Shown one piece after another: positions 15,279 to 24,201 of a stretch of 42,323 nucleotides of DNA (positions within the stretch are counted from its first letter, which is position 1; the number at the start of each line of letters is the position of its first letter). Under the pieces are notes generated by a model. It made no database searches. It was not told the DNA's origin and worked only from the letters and a program-made list of their open reading frames with translations. The position numbers and the translations under genes are program-made. The stretch comes from JAKFDK01 sp036676195 (lineage in GTDB: Bacteria > Bacillota > Sulfobacillia > Symbiobacteriales > ZC4RG38): contig JAKFDK010000029.1 in NCBI GenBank assembly GCA_036676195.1, positions 1 to 42,323 of the forward strand, written 5' to 3'.

Positions 15279-16151
15279 GTGTTGATACTCCCTTTGCCCA
15301 ACCCCTTTTCGCCCGGCCTGGTGCTGGAACACCTGCGCCAGTCCTCCTACGGTGCGGTGTATAAGGTGGAGGGGCCGGTGGCCCGCCGACTCTTGCGGCC
15401 TCCGGTAGGGCCGGCTGTTCCGGTAGGTTTCGATTTTTCCGTAGCCGGAGAGTTACGGATCGAAGGACCTGACTGGGCAGTGGCGGTGGCCAGGCACATA
15501 TTTGCCCTGGATGACGATTTGCTGGATTGTTACGCCTGTTTGGGCGGCGACCCGGCCATGCGGCCCCTGCTGGGCCAGTTCTGGGGTCTGCGGGTGGTAC
15601 GGGCGCCGGACCTGTACGAGGCTCTCCTGACTGCGGTACTCGGCCAGCAGGTAAATGTGGCCGTGGCGCAATCCCAGCGGCGAAAGTTCATGGAGGCGCT
15701 GGGGGAGCGGGTGGATGATCTGGTCCTTTATCCCCGGCCGGAAGCCCTGGTCCAGGTGGGGGCGGAATACCTGCAGGGGTTGGGGATCAGCCGGCAGAAG
15801 AGCCGGTACCTGGTGGAAGTGGCCATGCGGGCCGCCGTGAACCTGCTGAGCATGACTGATTTCGGCACGTTGACTGACGATGAAGCCATGCCGCGGCTGC
15901 TGGAAATTCCCGGTGTGGGTCCCTGGACAGCCGAGACTGTTCTGATGCGCGGACTTGGGCGACCTGATGTGCTGCCCGGGGGGGATGTGGGCCTTTGGAA
16001 TGCTGCCCAGCGGGTCTATCGGCTGTCAGAGCGGCCTGACGAACGAGATCTGCGTCAGATGTCGGAGACCTGGCGACCCTGGCGCAGCTATGCAGCCTTT
16101 TATCTGTGGGCAGCCCTGGCTGATCCGGCCTTGGCAGTGGGGCTGTCCTGA
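15279..16151 (+). CDS. AlkA-type DNA-3-methyladenine glycosylase II
   Basis: About 290 residues. An N-terminal AlkA-like beta domain (LPLPNPFSPGLVLEHLRQSSYGAVYKV) precedes the helix-hairpin-helix-GPD fold: ALLTAVLGQQVNVAVAQ near 115-131, then LLEIPGVGPWTAETVLMRGLGRPDVLPGGDVGL with the catalytic aspartate D236. It would excise alkylated bases from DNA. The start is uncertain: GTG 15279 gives a protein that begins right at the family N-terminus with a moderately placed AAGGG, while ATG 15246 and GTG 15267 are alternatives. No ada or ogt gene adjoins. Confidence 0.88.
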   Translation: MLILPLPNPFSPGLVLEHLRQSSYGAVYKVEGPVARRLLRPPVGPAVPVGFDFSVAGELRIEGPDWAVAVARHIFALDDDLLDCYACLGGDPAMRPLLGQFWGLRVVRAPDLYEALLTAVLGQQVNVAVAQSQRRKFMEALGERVDDLVLYPRPEALVQVGAEYLQGLGISRQKSRYLVEVAMRAAVNLLSMTDFGTLTDDEAMPRLLEIPGVGPWTAETVLMRGLGRPDVLPGGDVGLWNAAQRVYRLSERPDERDLRQMSETWRPWRSYAAFYLWAALADPALAVGLS

Positions 16152-16216
16152 TGGGCTGCAGGTCGCTGGCATACACACCGGGACGGCTTGCCAGCCTCGG
16201 CGGGAGATGAGGGGGT

Positions 16217-17167
16217 ATGGTGGCGTACCTGCTGAGGCGCTTGTTGTGGGCCCTGCCTGTGCTGCTCGGGGTGACCGTGGTTTCTTATACCATCATTTCC
16301 CTGGCGCCGGGAGACCCGGTGGATGCCATGGTGAACCCGAACGCCAGTCACTACGAGCTTGAGCAGCGCCGGGCCGACCTGGGACTGAACCGGCCGTTGC
16401 CTGTACGCTACATGAAGTGGCTGGGGGAACTGGGCCGGGGTAACCTCGGCTATTCCCTGTTTACCCGTCAGCCAGTGGCTGAACGCATCGCTGAACGTTT
16501 TGTGCCGACCATTACCCTGACCGGCAGTGCTCTGCTCCTGGCCTACCTCATTGCTATTCCCACCGGCGTGATTTCGGCCGCCCGGCATTACTCGGCCATT
16601 GACTATCTGGCCAGCATCCTTGCCCTGGCCGGCCATTCAATCCCTGCCTTCTTTCTTGGATTTGGCCTTATTTATGTTCTGTCATTGAAGCTGGACCTGT
16701 TTCCGACCGGAGGGCTGATGACGATGGGCACCGGAGGTGGGCCGGTGGACCGTCTGCATCACCTGGTATTGCCGGCTCTGGTGCTCAGCACGGCGACCAT
16801 GGGCAGTTTGATGCGTTATACCCGGTCATCCGTACTGGAAGTGCTGGGGCAGGACTTTGTCCGCACCGCCCGCGCCAAGGGGTTGTCTGAGCGGGTGGTC
16901 ATATACAAACATGCATTGGGGAATGCCCTGATCCCGGTGGTAACGCTTTTGGGTCTGCAGCTACCTGGGCTGGTGGGTGGGACCATCGTGACGGAGCAGG
17001 TCTTTGCCTGGCCCGGTATGGGGCGCCTGGCCATGGAGGCCATCGGTCAGCGGGATTACCCGGTCATTATGGCCCTGAACCTGATCACCGCTCTGCTGGT
17101 TCTGCTGGGTCAGTTGCTCTCTGACGCCCTTTATGCTTTGGCGGACCCGCGCATCCGTTATACATAA
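16217..17167 (+). CDS. dppB: peptide ABC transporter permease, DppB/OppB type
   Basis: 316 residues with about six membrane helices. The N-terminus (MVAYLLRRLLWALPVLLGVTVVSYTIISLAPGDP) and the EAA loop (FVRTARAKGLSERVVIYKHALGNALIPVVTLLG), which contacts the ATPase, are classical. It forms one half of the membrane channel for di/oligopeptide or nickel-type importers. It is the first gene of a three-gene set with the second permease 17 nt downstream and the binding lipoprotein after that. Confidence 0.93.
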   Translation: MVAYLLRRLLWALPVLLGVTVVSYTIISLAPGDPVDAMVNPNASHYELEQRRADLGLNRPLPVRYMKWLGELGRGNLGYSLFTRQPVAERIAERFVPTITLTGSALLLAYLIAIPTGVISAARHYSAIDYLASILALAGHSIPAFFLGFGLIYVLSLKLDLFPTGGLMTMGTGGGPVDRLHHLVLPALVLSTATMGSLMRYTRSSVLEVLGQDFVRTARAKGLSERVVIYKHALGNALIPVVTLLGLQLPGLVGGTIVTEQVFAWPGMGRLAMEAIGQRDYPVIMALNLITALLVLLGQLLSDALYALADPRIRYT

Positions 17168-17184
17168 AAAGGGGGGGCTCCAGG

Positions 17185-18087
17185 TTGGGTTTCCCGGCCG
17201 GAACCCGAACGGATCGGTCTGATCGGGCGGCTTCTCGGGAGCCGTCTCTCTGGGCCGACGCCGCCCGGCGGTTCTTTCGCCACCGGTTGGCCGGAGCTGG
17301 TCTGGTGCTCTTGCTGATTCTGCTTCTGGTGGCCTGCTTTGGCAGCTACCTGGCTCCCTATGACCCGAACCAACTGATGACTGATGTGATGCCGAGCAGC
17401 CCGAGTCCCCGGCACTGGCTGGGGCTGGACCAGTTAGGGCGGGATAACTTGAGCCGGCTGATTGACGCCACCCGCATCTCTCTGTCCGTAGGATTGGCGG
17501 CTGTAGGGATTTATGTGGCAATGGGGCTGGTTCTTGGTGCCCTGGCCGGTTATCGGGGTGGGCTGCTGGATGCCGTGATCATGCGGTGTGGGGATATGGT
17601 GCTGTCGTTTCCCAGTCTGATGTTGATTCTGGTTGTGGTCTCTGTTGTCGGACCAAGTATCTGGAATGTGATGGTAGTCTTGGGCCTGCTCGGCTGGCCG
17701 GCCGTGGCCCGACTGGTGCGGGGCGAGTTCCTCAGTCTCCGGGAGCGGGACTTTGTGCAGGCGGCACAGGCCATCGGGGTGCCGCGCTGGCGGGTGATTT
17801 TCCGGCATCTGCTGCCGAATGCGCTGGGGCCGGTTCTGGTCGCCGCCACATTTGGCACCGCCGATGCCATTCTCACTGAGGCTGCGCTGAGCTTTCTGGG
17901 CCTCGGCGTACAACCGCCGCAGGCTTCGTGGGGAAACATGCTGGCGGTGGCCCAATCCCTGAATGCGCTGGAGACCCAGCCATGGCTGTGGCTGCCGCCA
18001 GGCGCCATGATTTTCGTTTCGGTATTGGCTATTAATTTTATCGGTGACGGTTTGCGTGACGCTTTGGACCCGCAGTTCAGGCGGTAA
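17185..18087 (+). CDS. dppC: peptide ABC transporter permease, DppC/OppC type
   Basis: 300 residues. A cytoplasmic N-terminus with FFRHRLAGAGLVLLLILLLVA leads to the first helix, followed by a periplasm-side loop HWLGLDQLGRDNLSRLI (typical FGTDxxGRD motif), more helices and the EAA loop FVQAAQAIGVPRWRVIFRHLLPNAL. It ends GDGLRDALDPQFRR as the family usually does. TTG 17185 has a run of seven G 7 nt upstream. It is the partner channel half of the upstream permease. Confidence 0.93.
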   Translation: MGFPAGTRTDRSDRAASREPSLWADAARRFFRHRLAGAGLVLLLILLLVACFGSYLAPYDPNQLMTDVMPSSPSPRHWLGLDQLGRDNLSRLIDATRISLSVGLAAVGIYVAMGLVLGALAGYRGGLLDAVIMRCGDMVLSFPSLMLILVVVSVVGPSIWNVMVVLGLLGWPAVARLVRGEFLSLRERDFVQAAQAIGVPRWRVIFRHLLPNALGPVLVAATFGTADAILTEAALSFLGLGVQPPQASWGNMLAVAQSLNALETQPWLWLPPGAMIFVSVLAINFIGDGLRDALDPQFRR

Positions 18088-18131
18088 CGTTGTTGTCTTC
18101 ACCAAACCAGCATCATCAAGGGGGCGGAACA

Positions 18132-19820
18132 GTGCGTAAGCATACCTATTCCGGACTTTTGGTATTACTCCTTATGGCCCTAGTCCTATCGGCCTGCAGC
18201 GGTGGAAAAGTGACAGTGCCGCAGCCGCAGCAACCTGCCCAGCCTGCGGCAGTTCAGCCGGAGCAGCCCCGGGGACCCAAGCAGCTTACCCTGGGCATGT
18301 GGTCCAGCCCCAATAGCTTCAGCCCGATTACGAATACGACTTCGTACGGTGCCTTTGTGTATTACATGATCTACCAGCCACTGGTGGTCATAAATGATCA
18401 GCTCAAGTTTGAAGGGCGCCTGGCGGAAAGCTGGGAGATCTCCCCCGATCAGACCAGGTTTACCTTCCACTTGAACAAGCAGGCCAGGTGGACTGATGGC
18501 ACACCGGTCACGGCCGACGACGTGATTGCAAACATTGAGATGATTGCTAATCCAGATACACCGACCTCAAGAAGGTCTCTGATTGATACCATTAAGGGCG
18601 TGGATCAGCGCGGCATTGCCCCTGATGGCAAGGTGGCCGGCGCCCGGGCCCTGGACGCCAACACCCTTGAGATTACCACCAAGGCCCCGGTGGATATTGA
18701 TGCCTTTCTGGAAAAGTTCGGCACCGGCGTTTATGTGGTGCCAAAGGCCGTACTGGATGCGGTCAAGAACCGTAAGGATATTGACAAGGAGCCCTGGGTC
18801 ATGGATCCCCGAGTGACCAACGGTCCGTTCAAGTTCGTCCGCTATGTCACTGACCAGTACGTGGAACTGGAGAAGAATAAGGACTATTTCCTTGGGGAAC
18901 CGAAGCTGGACAAGGTGTTTGTCAAGGTCGTCGGCCAGGCGGCTTTTGCTGCCGCCATTGAAAAAGGCGAGATCGATGTTGCGGCCGGCAGTGGCCTTGG
19001 TGAGGTCCCGGTGGCTGACTGGGGCAGAATCAGCGCCCTGCCGAATGTCAGCCCCGTCACCTACAGTGCATCCATGTTCCAAATGTTAGATATCAATGCG
19101 GCTCTGCCTTACTTGAGCGATGCCAAAGTTCGCCAGGGGCTGGCCCACGCCATCAACCGTAAGCAGATCGTCGACCGGCTGTTGCAGGGGCAGGGGGATA
19201 TTGTTAACACACCGCTGACGGCAATCAACAAGTACTACGTCAAGGAGCTGGAGGATGACCTGCCATACAACCCGGAACGGGCCCGGAAACTGCTATCCGA
19301 AGGCGGCTGGGACTATAACCGGGAGATTGTGCTGTTAACTCCGACCGGCAACCTGGTGCGGGAGCAGTCGGCCGAGATCATTCAGGCCAACCTGCAGGCC
19401 ATCGGGGTGAAGGTCCAGATTCGTAAGATGGACTTCACAGCCATGATGGCCACCGCCAAAAAAGGCGAATATGATCTTTCCCTCTGGGGTTTTGGCTTCG
19501 GTTTTGACCCTGATTTTTCGGTCCTGGTGTCCTCCAGCGGGGTCTATAACTACCGCCGTCTGCCTGGAACTGAAAACGACAACCACAAGTACGTGCAAAA
19601 GCAGATGGAGGAGTTACTGGTCAAGGGCCGGGTGACCACTCGGTTCGAGGATCGCCTTACCATTTACGCCGAGGCACAGAAGCTGTTTGTACAGGACCTG
19701 CCCTTTATTCCCCTCTATGCGCCCAAGGCTCTGGCTGCCGTGAACAAGCGGGTGGTCAATGCCAAGCCGGGGCCGGCCATGGTCACCTGGAATGCATACC
19801 TGTGGGATGTTACAAAATAG
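18132..19820 (+). CDS. peptide-binding lipoprotein, solute-binding protein family 5
   Basis: 562 residues. A lipoprotein signal peptide with lipobox LSAC places the acylated cysteine at residue 22. A Pro/Gln-rich linker is followed by an SBP_bac_5 domain: FEGRLAESWEISPDQTRFTFHLNKQARWTDGTPVTADDV, then YVELEKNKDYF, RQGLAHAINRKQIV and NPERARKLLSEGGW. It captures peptides or other ligands outside the membrane and delivers them to the two permeases just upstream. GTG 18132 has AAGGGGG 7 nt upstream. A hairpin follows the stop. No ATPase genes of the importer lie in the window. Confidence 0.95.
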   Translation: MRKHTYSGLLVLLLMALVLSACSGGKVTVPQPQQPAQPAAVQPEQPRGPKQLTLGMWSSPNSFSPITNTTSYGAFVYYMIYQPLVVINDQLKFEGRLAESWEISPDQTRFTFHLNKQARWTDGTPVTADDVIANIEMIANPDTPTSRRSLIDTIKGVDQRGIAPDGKVAGARALDANTLEITTKAPVDIDAFLEKFGTGVYVVPKAVLDAVKNRKDIDKEPWVMDPRVTNGPFKFVRYVTDQYVELEKNKDYFLGEPKLDKVFVKVVGQAAFAAAIEKGEIDVAAGSGLGEVPVADWGRISALPNVSPVTYSASMFQMLDINAALPYLSDAKVRQGLAHAINRKQIVDRLLQGQGDIVNTPLTAINKYYVKELEDDLPYNPERARKLLSEGGWDYNREIVLLTPTGNLVREQSAEIIQANLQAIGVKVQIRKMDFTAMMATAKKGEYDLSLWGFGFGFDPDFSVLVSSSGVYNYRRLPGTENDNHKYVQKQMEELLVKGRVTTRFEDRLTIYAEAQKLFVQDLPFIPLYAPKALAAVNKRVVNAKPGPAMVTWNAYLWDVTK

Positions 19821-19839
19821 ACGCCGCATCGGTCTCTGC

Positions 19840-19878
19840 CAGCCGCACCTGCTTTTTGCCGGTGCGGCTGTACTTTTG
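19840..19878 (+). terminator. terminator after the peptide importer operon
   Basis: CAGCCGCACC and GGTGCGGCTG form a perfect 10-bp stem with an 11-nt loop, followed by TACTTTTG. Confidence 0.7.
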
Positions 19879-19932
19879 CCTGTAGCCGCTGGACAGACCT
19901 TCTGGCTATACTGTTTTGTAGGGGTGAAGCAA

Positions 19933-20850
19933 ATGTCATTACGCGTGCGGCTAACGGCCGTGGTATTCGCCGCAGCTCTGCTGACCGGCTGTAGCCATGC
20001 CGGGTTGGCGGACAGGCTGTCGGTGACGGACGAGGTGCCGCCGAAGTCTACTGACAGCCATACTCGGTTGGACCCTATGGCCAGCTTTGGTGAACCGGTG
20101 GAGGCGCAGATGGAACTGCCCGGCGGACGTCTGCTGTTGGTCGGGCCGGTGAACGGCTCCGGGCTTCGTCCGGTGGGTCTGGTGGCCGGTGGGTCCGTGG
20201 TGGCGCGTCTGCAAGTGCCACTGGCAGGTACGGGGGTAAAGCTGGCCCAGCGGGATTTGCCCGGTCATGCCGGAGCCCTGGTTCTGGAGGCGCACCGGGA
20301 GCAGGGCGAGCCGCTGTACGCGGCGCTGTCGGCGGTTCAGGATCAACTGCAACCAGTTGATTATTATGCGGTGATCGCACCGGCACCGGAGTCGGGTAAA
20401 GGGACCTCTATCCACGTCAACAAGCATTTGAACCGCCTGTGGTTGTTCCAGGACGGCAAGTTGGTCAAACATTATCCGGTGGCGACCGGCCGCCAGGTGA
20501 ACGGCCCGCCGCCGACTGTTCACGACTATCAAACGAATTATTTCACGCCTGAAGGCCGATTTACCATCGATCAAAAGATCGTAAACCCGCCGTACTACGG
20601 CAGTGCCAGCCACCCGGCGGCGGCCGGCGGGGCACCTGATAATCCGCTGGGCACGCGCTGGATGGGCTTTGTGGCTGTGAAGGGGCTGGGCCCCGAGGTA
20701 TGGGGCATCCACGGCACCGATGAACCTGAGCGGATTGGTACCTGGGCCAGTGACGGGTGCGTGCGGATGGCTGTTCCGGATGCGGAGGAACTGTTTGCAC
20801 AGGTACCAACCGGTGCTGTCCTGCGGATTACGGAAAGCCTGCCCGGCTAG
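19933..20850 (+). CDS. L,D-transpeptidase lipoprotein (YkuD domain)
   Basis: 305 residues. The signal peptide ends in LTGC, with Cys20 lipidated. Residues 20-150 have no recognised domain. The YkuD catalytic domain starts at IHVNKHLNRLWLFQDGKLVKHYPVATGR and contains the active-site block GIHGTDEPE...IGTWASDGCVRM with Cys276 as nucleophile. Such enzymes make 3-3 peptide crosslinks in peptidoglycan and are frequent in spore formers. ATG 19933 has AGGGG 8 nt upstream. It lies between the importer terminator and the CPBP protease, which follows closely and may share its message. Confidence 0.93.
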   Translation: MSLRVRLTAVVFAAALLTGCSHAGLADRLSVTDEVPPKSTDSHTRLDPMASFGEPVEAQMELPGGRLLLVGPVNGSGLRPVGLVAGGSVVARLQVPLAGTGVKLAQRDLPGHAGALVLEAHREQGEPLYAALSAVQDQLQPVDYYAVIAPAPESGKGTSIHVNKHLNRLWLFQDGKLVKHYPVATGRQVNGPPPTVHDYQTNYFTPEGRFTIDQKIVNPPYYGSASHPAAAGGAPDNPLGTRWMGFVAVKGLGPEVWGIHGTDEPERIGTWASDGCVRMAVPDAEELFAQVPTGAVLRITESLPG

Positions 20851-20894
20851 GAGACGCTGCCCTGCGGTCTGAATATCACACGGGAGTGAAGCCG

Positions 20895-21656
20895 TTGGCT
20901 GAGCGGGTCCCTTTTGACGCTGCACCGGCGGCAGACGCCCGGGCGGAGGAGACCCCGGCGGAGGAGACCCCGGCGGAGGAGACCCCGGCGGAGGAGACCC
21001 CGGCGGAGGAGACCCCGGCGGAGGAGTCCCCGGCGGAGGAGATCCCGGCGGAGGCCGGGACCGAGCCGCCTGCCTCCGGCTACAGTCGGCGCTGGCGGCT
21101 GTTGCTGATGGGAATTGCGGTGCCCCTGGCGATGATGGCAGCCGGTACCCTCCTGGGCTGGCTGCTGCAGCGAGATCTGGTGGTGGCTCGCCTTTTTCAG
21201 CCCCAGCCCTGGACCAAGGTCATGCTCTGGGCGTTAGCGGGGATGGCGGCATCGCTGGCGTCTACCTCCGGGTTGGCTGCCCTGTGGCCGCAGATGGAAC
21301 GTGAACTGGAGCGTACCGGTTTACTGGCAGGAGAGCAGGTGCTTCGCCTGGCGGGCTGGCCGGTGATGCTAATCGTGGTGATGGGGGCTGGCCTGGGCGA
21401 GGAAGTACTGTTTCGCGGGGGGCTGCAACCGACCCTGGGGGTGGGGCTTACCGCGGCCATGTTTGGTCTGGCCCACGGGGGTTGGGACCTGCGTGAAATG
21501 TGGTCGCTGGTGGTGGCAGCAACCGTTGCCGGGGTGATTTTTGGCCTGCTGTACAAACTGAGTGGTTTGCTCCTGGCGGCCGTGTTGGCCCACGCCGGCC
21601 ATAACTTGCTTGTAACCTTATACCTGTTATTACGCCGGGGCTCCGGGGAGGACTAG
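20895..21656 (+). CDS. CPBP-family intramembrane metalloprotease with pentapeptide-repeat N-terminus
   Basis: 253 residues. After a short lead come seven near-identical AE-E-(T/S/I)-P units (residues 17-51), acidic and Pro-rich, then a membrane domain with several helices. The three CPBP/Abi motifs are present: GEEVLFRGG (E169, E170, R174), FGLAH (F190, H194) and HAGHN (H233, H236, N237). Family members are glutamic-type membrane proteases like Rce1, used in prenyl-protein maturation, bacteriocin immunity or stress. TTG 20895 has GGGAG 8 nt upstream; GTG 20886 lies too close to it. The repeat is likely cytoplasmic. Confidence 0.85.
   Translation: MAERVPFDAAPAADARAEETPAEETPAEETPAEETPAEETPAEESPAEEIPAEAGTEPPASGYSRRWRLLLMGIAVPLAMMAAGTLLGWLLQRDLVVARLFQPQPWTKVMLWALAGMAASLASTSGLAALWPQMERELERTGLLAGEQVLRLAGWPVMLIVVMGAGLGEEVLFRGGLQPTLGVGLTAAMFGLAHGGWDLREMWSLVVAATVAGVIFGLLYKLSGLLLAAVLAHAGHNLLVTLYLLLRRGSGED
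20943..21047 (+). repeat. seven tandem 15-bp coding repeats
   Basis: Seven head-to-tail copies of GCGGAGGAGACCCCG (the last two with one base changed) encode AEETP repeats in the protease N-terminus. Copy number is likely variable by slippage and stays in frame with any change. Confidence 0.95.
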
Positions 21657-21771
21657 TAAGATAGCAGTCCCCCCCGAGCTCCGACTTGCCGCCAATCCAT
21701 TTATAGTGATATGATTAGATGAGACATAATTAATTTGAAAATATGAATTGAAACCGAATTAAGATGGGGGT

Positions 21772-22761
21772 GTGAGTGTTCTGTCTGGCCTGGAACTAAA
21801 CCCCGAGCTTCAAGGGTTGGAAGAGGCACTGGAGGCTGGGGCCATTCCGGTTGAGGAGCAGCCGGCCGTGCACCTGCAACTATCCCGGGCATACCTGGAG
21901 GCACCAAACCCGCAGTTATTGAAGGCCAGGCACCACGCAGAGCAAGCTTTAGCAGGTGCCGAAGCAGTGGGAATTCAGCTCGTTTACGCCCAGGCGCTCC
22001 TGCATGTGGGTACGTGTTACGCAGAACTGCGCCGATTCAGTGATGCCATTCGCCTGCTGGAGCGACTCACCGAGTTGCTGCCAGAGCTGCCGCCCACCGA
22101 AGCGACGCTGGAAGGAGAGGCGCTCTATCAGCTAGGGATGGCCCACGCGCAACGGGGTGAACATGAGAAAGCCAGAAATGCCCTTACCCGGGCGCAGACC
22201 TGGTATTCCGCTCGCGGCCAGGACGCACTGTCGGAAAAGTGCCGGCGCCACCTGTTCTATATTTGTCTAAAACGCGGGGACCAGGCGGATCTTCCTGCCC
22301 TGCTGGACGAGGGCGAGCGTTATGTGCGTGCCCATCCCGAGGATCACACCGCCCTCTGGGCGTTGCGCCTGGAGCAGGCGGAGTATGCCCTGGCCCGCAA
22401 GGACCTGATGCAGGCTGTCCGCTCGGTGAATGCCGCGCTGGAGGCAGCCGGGAGCGACCCCGTGCAGTGCTATGACTGCTATATCTTGTTGCTGCGTTGC
22501 GCTCAGAGTCAGGGCCACCATAAAGACGCCCTGAACTTTGGCCTGTCGGCCCGGATCATGGCCCTGGACGCCCACCGGTATGACCTTGACTTTCAGGCTA
22601 CCGTTGTTTTTATCGAACTGTTCCGCAGCCTGGGAGACGAGGCATCTGCGTTACTGAAGCAATTGGACAACGAATACCAGCAACGCGGGCTGGACATTTA
22701 CCGGTACCTGCCCGAGTCTCTGCTGCGCCGCAACGATGGAAACGGCGGCGCGCCACAGTAG
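21772..22761 (+). CDS. tetratricopeptide-repeat protein
   Basis: 329 residues, soluble, almost all helical, with Ala/Leu/Tyr spacing typical of TPR: AIPVEEQPAVHLQLSRAYLEA, YAQALLHVGTCYAELRRFSDAIRLLERLTE, EALYQLGMAHAQRGEHEKARNALTRAQ, YDCYILLLRCAQSQGHHKDALNFGLSA. It has no effector domain or signal peptide, so it is probably a cytoplasmic scaffold. GTG 21772 lies close to a GGGGG SD. The 115 bp before it are strikingly AT-rich (TTATAG, TATGAT, TTGAAA runs), probably promoter DNA, though no single -35/-10 pair is convincing. A terminator follows. Confidence 0.85.
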   Translation: MSVLSGLELNPELQGLEEALEAGAIPVEEQPAVHLQLSRAYLEAPNPQLLKARHHAEQALAGAEAVGIQLVYAQALLHVGTCYAELRRFSDAIRLLERLTELLPELPPTEATLEGEALYQLGMAHAQRGEHEKARNALTRAQTWYSARGQDALSEKCRRHLFYICLKRGDQADLPALLDEGERYVRAHPEDHTALWALRLEQAEYALARKDLMQAVRSVNAALEAAGSDPVQCYDCYILLLRCAQSQGHHKDALNFGLSARIMALDAHRYDLDFQATVVFIELFRSLGDEASALLKQLDNEYQQRGLDIYRYLPESLLRRNDGNGGAPQ

Positions 22762-22788
22762 CCACGGTTGCCAATAGCGGAAAACCAC

Positions 22789-22815
22789 CCCCGGGCCTGG
22801 CCCGGGCCTTTTTTT
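22789..22815 (+). terminator. intrinsic terminator after the TPR gene
   Basis: CCCGGG-CCTGG-CCCGGG stem-loop followed by CC and seven T. Confidence 0.85.
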
Positions 22816-22961
22816 GTCTGCGGCGGCCGGAGGTTCGCACCGGCGGCTTTTGTACTAACGGAAGGAACCGGTGGCGTACATGATGAAGGTTTCTGGACAC
22901 CGGGTCCGGGCGGCTGCTGCTGACCGAAGCGCACGCCATGTGCGGGCAAGGGTGATGGTGT

Positions 22962-24200
22962 TTGTTGGATTTGGCACGGGTGCAGCAGAAACTGCCCCGG
23001 CCCCGGGTACGGGAGATCACGGGGGCAGTCCGCGCGGCCCTCGCACCGCTGGCAGAAAGTGTACAGCCGGGTATGCGGGTGGCGGTCACGGCAGGCAGCC
23101 GGGGCATCGCGGGAATTCCGACCATTCTGAGCGCAGTCGTGGACACGCTGCGCGACCATGGTGCCAGGCCCTTCCTGTTCAGCGCCATGGGTAGCCACGG
23201 CGGTGCCACGATAGCCGGCCAGACAGCCCTGCTGGAGCACCTGGGGATCGCAGAAGCCACGGTGGGGGCGCCGCTGCAGATTACTGATCAAGCCGTGGCG
23301 ATCGGTACCACAGCGGGGGGACACGTGCTGTACTGTGATGCCGCCGCCGCCACTGCAGATGCGATCCTGGTGGTAAACCGGGTCAAGCCGCACACGTCGT
23401 TTCGCGGTGAATTGGAGAGCGGCCTGTTTAAGATGATGACCGTGGGCATGGGCAAGCAGCCCGGTGCCGCCCAGGTGCACCGGCTGGGGGCGGCGGCGAT
23501 TTTTCCGGCCATCCGGGAGATGGGGCGGCTGGCCCTGGCCAAACTACCGGTACTGGGCGGTCTGGCCATTTTGGAGAACGGGTACGAGGAAACGGCTGCA
23601 CTGGAATTCCTGCTCCCGGCTGAGATGGAAGCCAGTGAACAACGGTTACTGGTCAGGGCAAAGGCCATGCTCCCCGGCCTGCCTGTACAGGAACTCGACC
23701 TGCTGATTGTGGACGAGATGGGCAAGATTTACAGTGGAACCGGGATGGATACCAACGTGATTGGCCGCTGGAAGGTGGCCGGAGTGCCCGAGCCCGAGGC
23801 GCCCCGGGTTACCCGCATCGTGGTGTTACGGCTGGCCGCCGCTTCTGAAGGTAATGCCAACGGCGTGGGACTGGCTGACTTTACTACCCGCAGGCTGGCG
23901 GACGCCATTGACTGGGATGTGACCCTGACCAATGTCCGCACCACGGGTTTCTGGAGCCGGGCCCAGTGCCCGCCGTTTCTGGCCAATGACCGCGCTGCCA
24001 TCACCTGGGCGGTACAGAGTCTGCCGCCGCCGGTGGGCCGGCCGCTGCGGGCCGCCCGGATTCGCAACACCCTGCACCTGGATGAACTCTGGGTCAGCCC
24101 GGCGGTGCTGGATGAAGTGCGGGCCGGCGGCACCTGCACGTTGCTGGCTCCCCCCGAGCCGCTGGTGTTCAACGCCGGCGGCGACCTGCTGCCCGGTTAA
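22962..24200 (+). CDS. LarA-like (DUF2088) lactate-racemase-domain protein
   Basis: 412 residues. The start MLDLARVQQKLPRPRV is the usual beginning of stand-alone DUF2088 proteins, and an in-frame stop just upstream (22952) limits the start to TTG 22962. Recognisable segments are VAVTAGSRGIAGIPTIL, FSAMGSHGGAT, VNRVKPHTSFRGELESGLFKMM and LIVDEMGKIYSGTGMDTN. In LarA this fold racemises lactate with a nickel-pincer cofactor. This subgroup lacks proof of that activity, and no larB/C/E genes are near, so another 2-hydroxyacid or CoA-linked substrate is possible. The 146 bp before it carry no recognised gene. Confidence 0.75.
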   Translation: MLDLARVQQKLPRPRVREITGAVRAALAPLAESVQPGMRVAVTAGSRGIAGIPTILSAVVDTLRDHGARPFLFSAMGSHGGATIAGQTALLEHLGIAEATVGAPLQITDQAVAIGTTAGGHVLYCDAAAATADAILVVNRVKPHTSFRGELESGLFKMMTVGMGKQPGAAQVHRLGAAAIFPAIREMGRLALAKLPVLGGLAILENGYEETAALEFLLPAEMEASEQRLLVRAKAMLPGLPVQELDLLIVDEMGKIYSGTGMDTNVIGRWKVAGVPEPEAPRVTRIVVLRLAAASEGNANGVGLADFTTRRLADAIDWDVTLTNVRTTGFWSRAQCPPFLANDRAAITWAVQSLPPPVGRPLRAARIRNTLHLDELWVSPAVLDEVRAGGTCTLLAPPEPLVFNAGGDLLPG

Positions 24201-24201
24201 A

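Noticed and set aside
20943..21047. Short tandem repeats as a CRISPR array
   Set aside because: The units are head-to-tail without spacers and in frame within a protease gene.
22871..23194. 107-codon frame before and overlapping the LarA-like gene
   Set aside because: Different frame from the firmly identified protein, and its sequence is Gly/Arg-rich without a domain.
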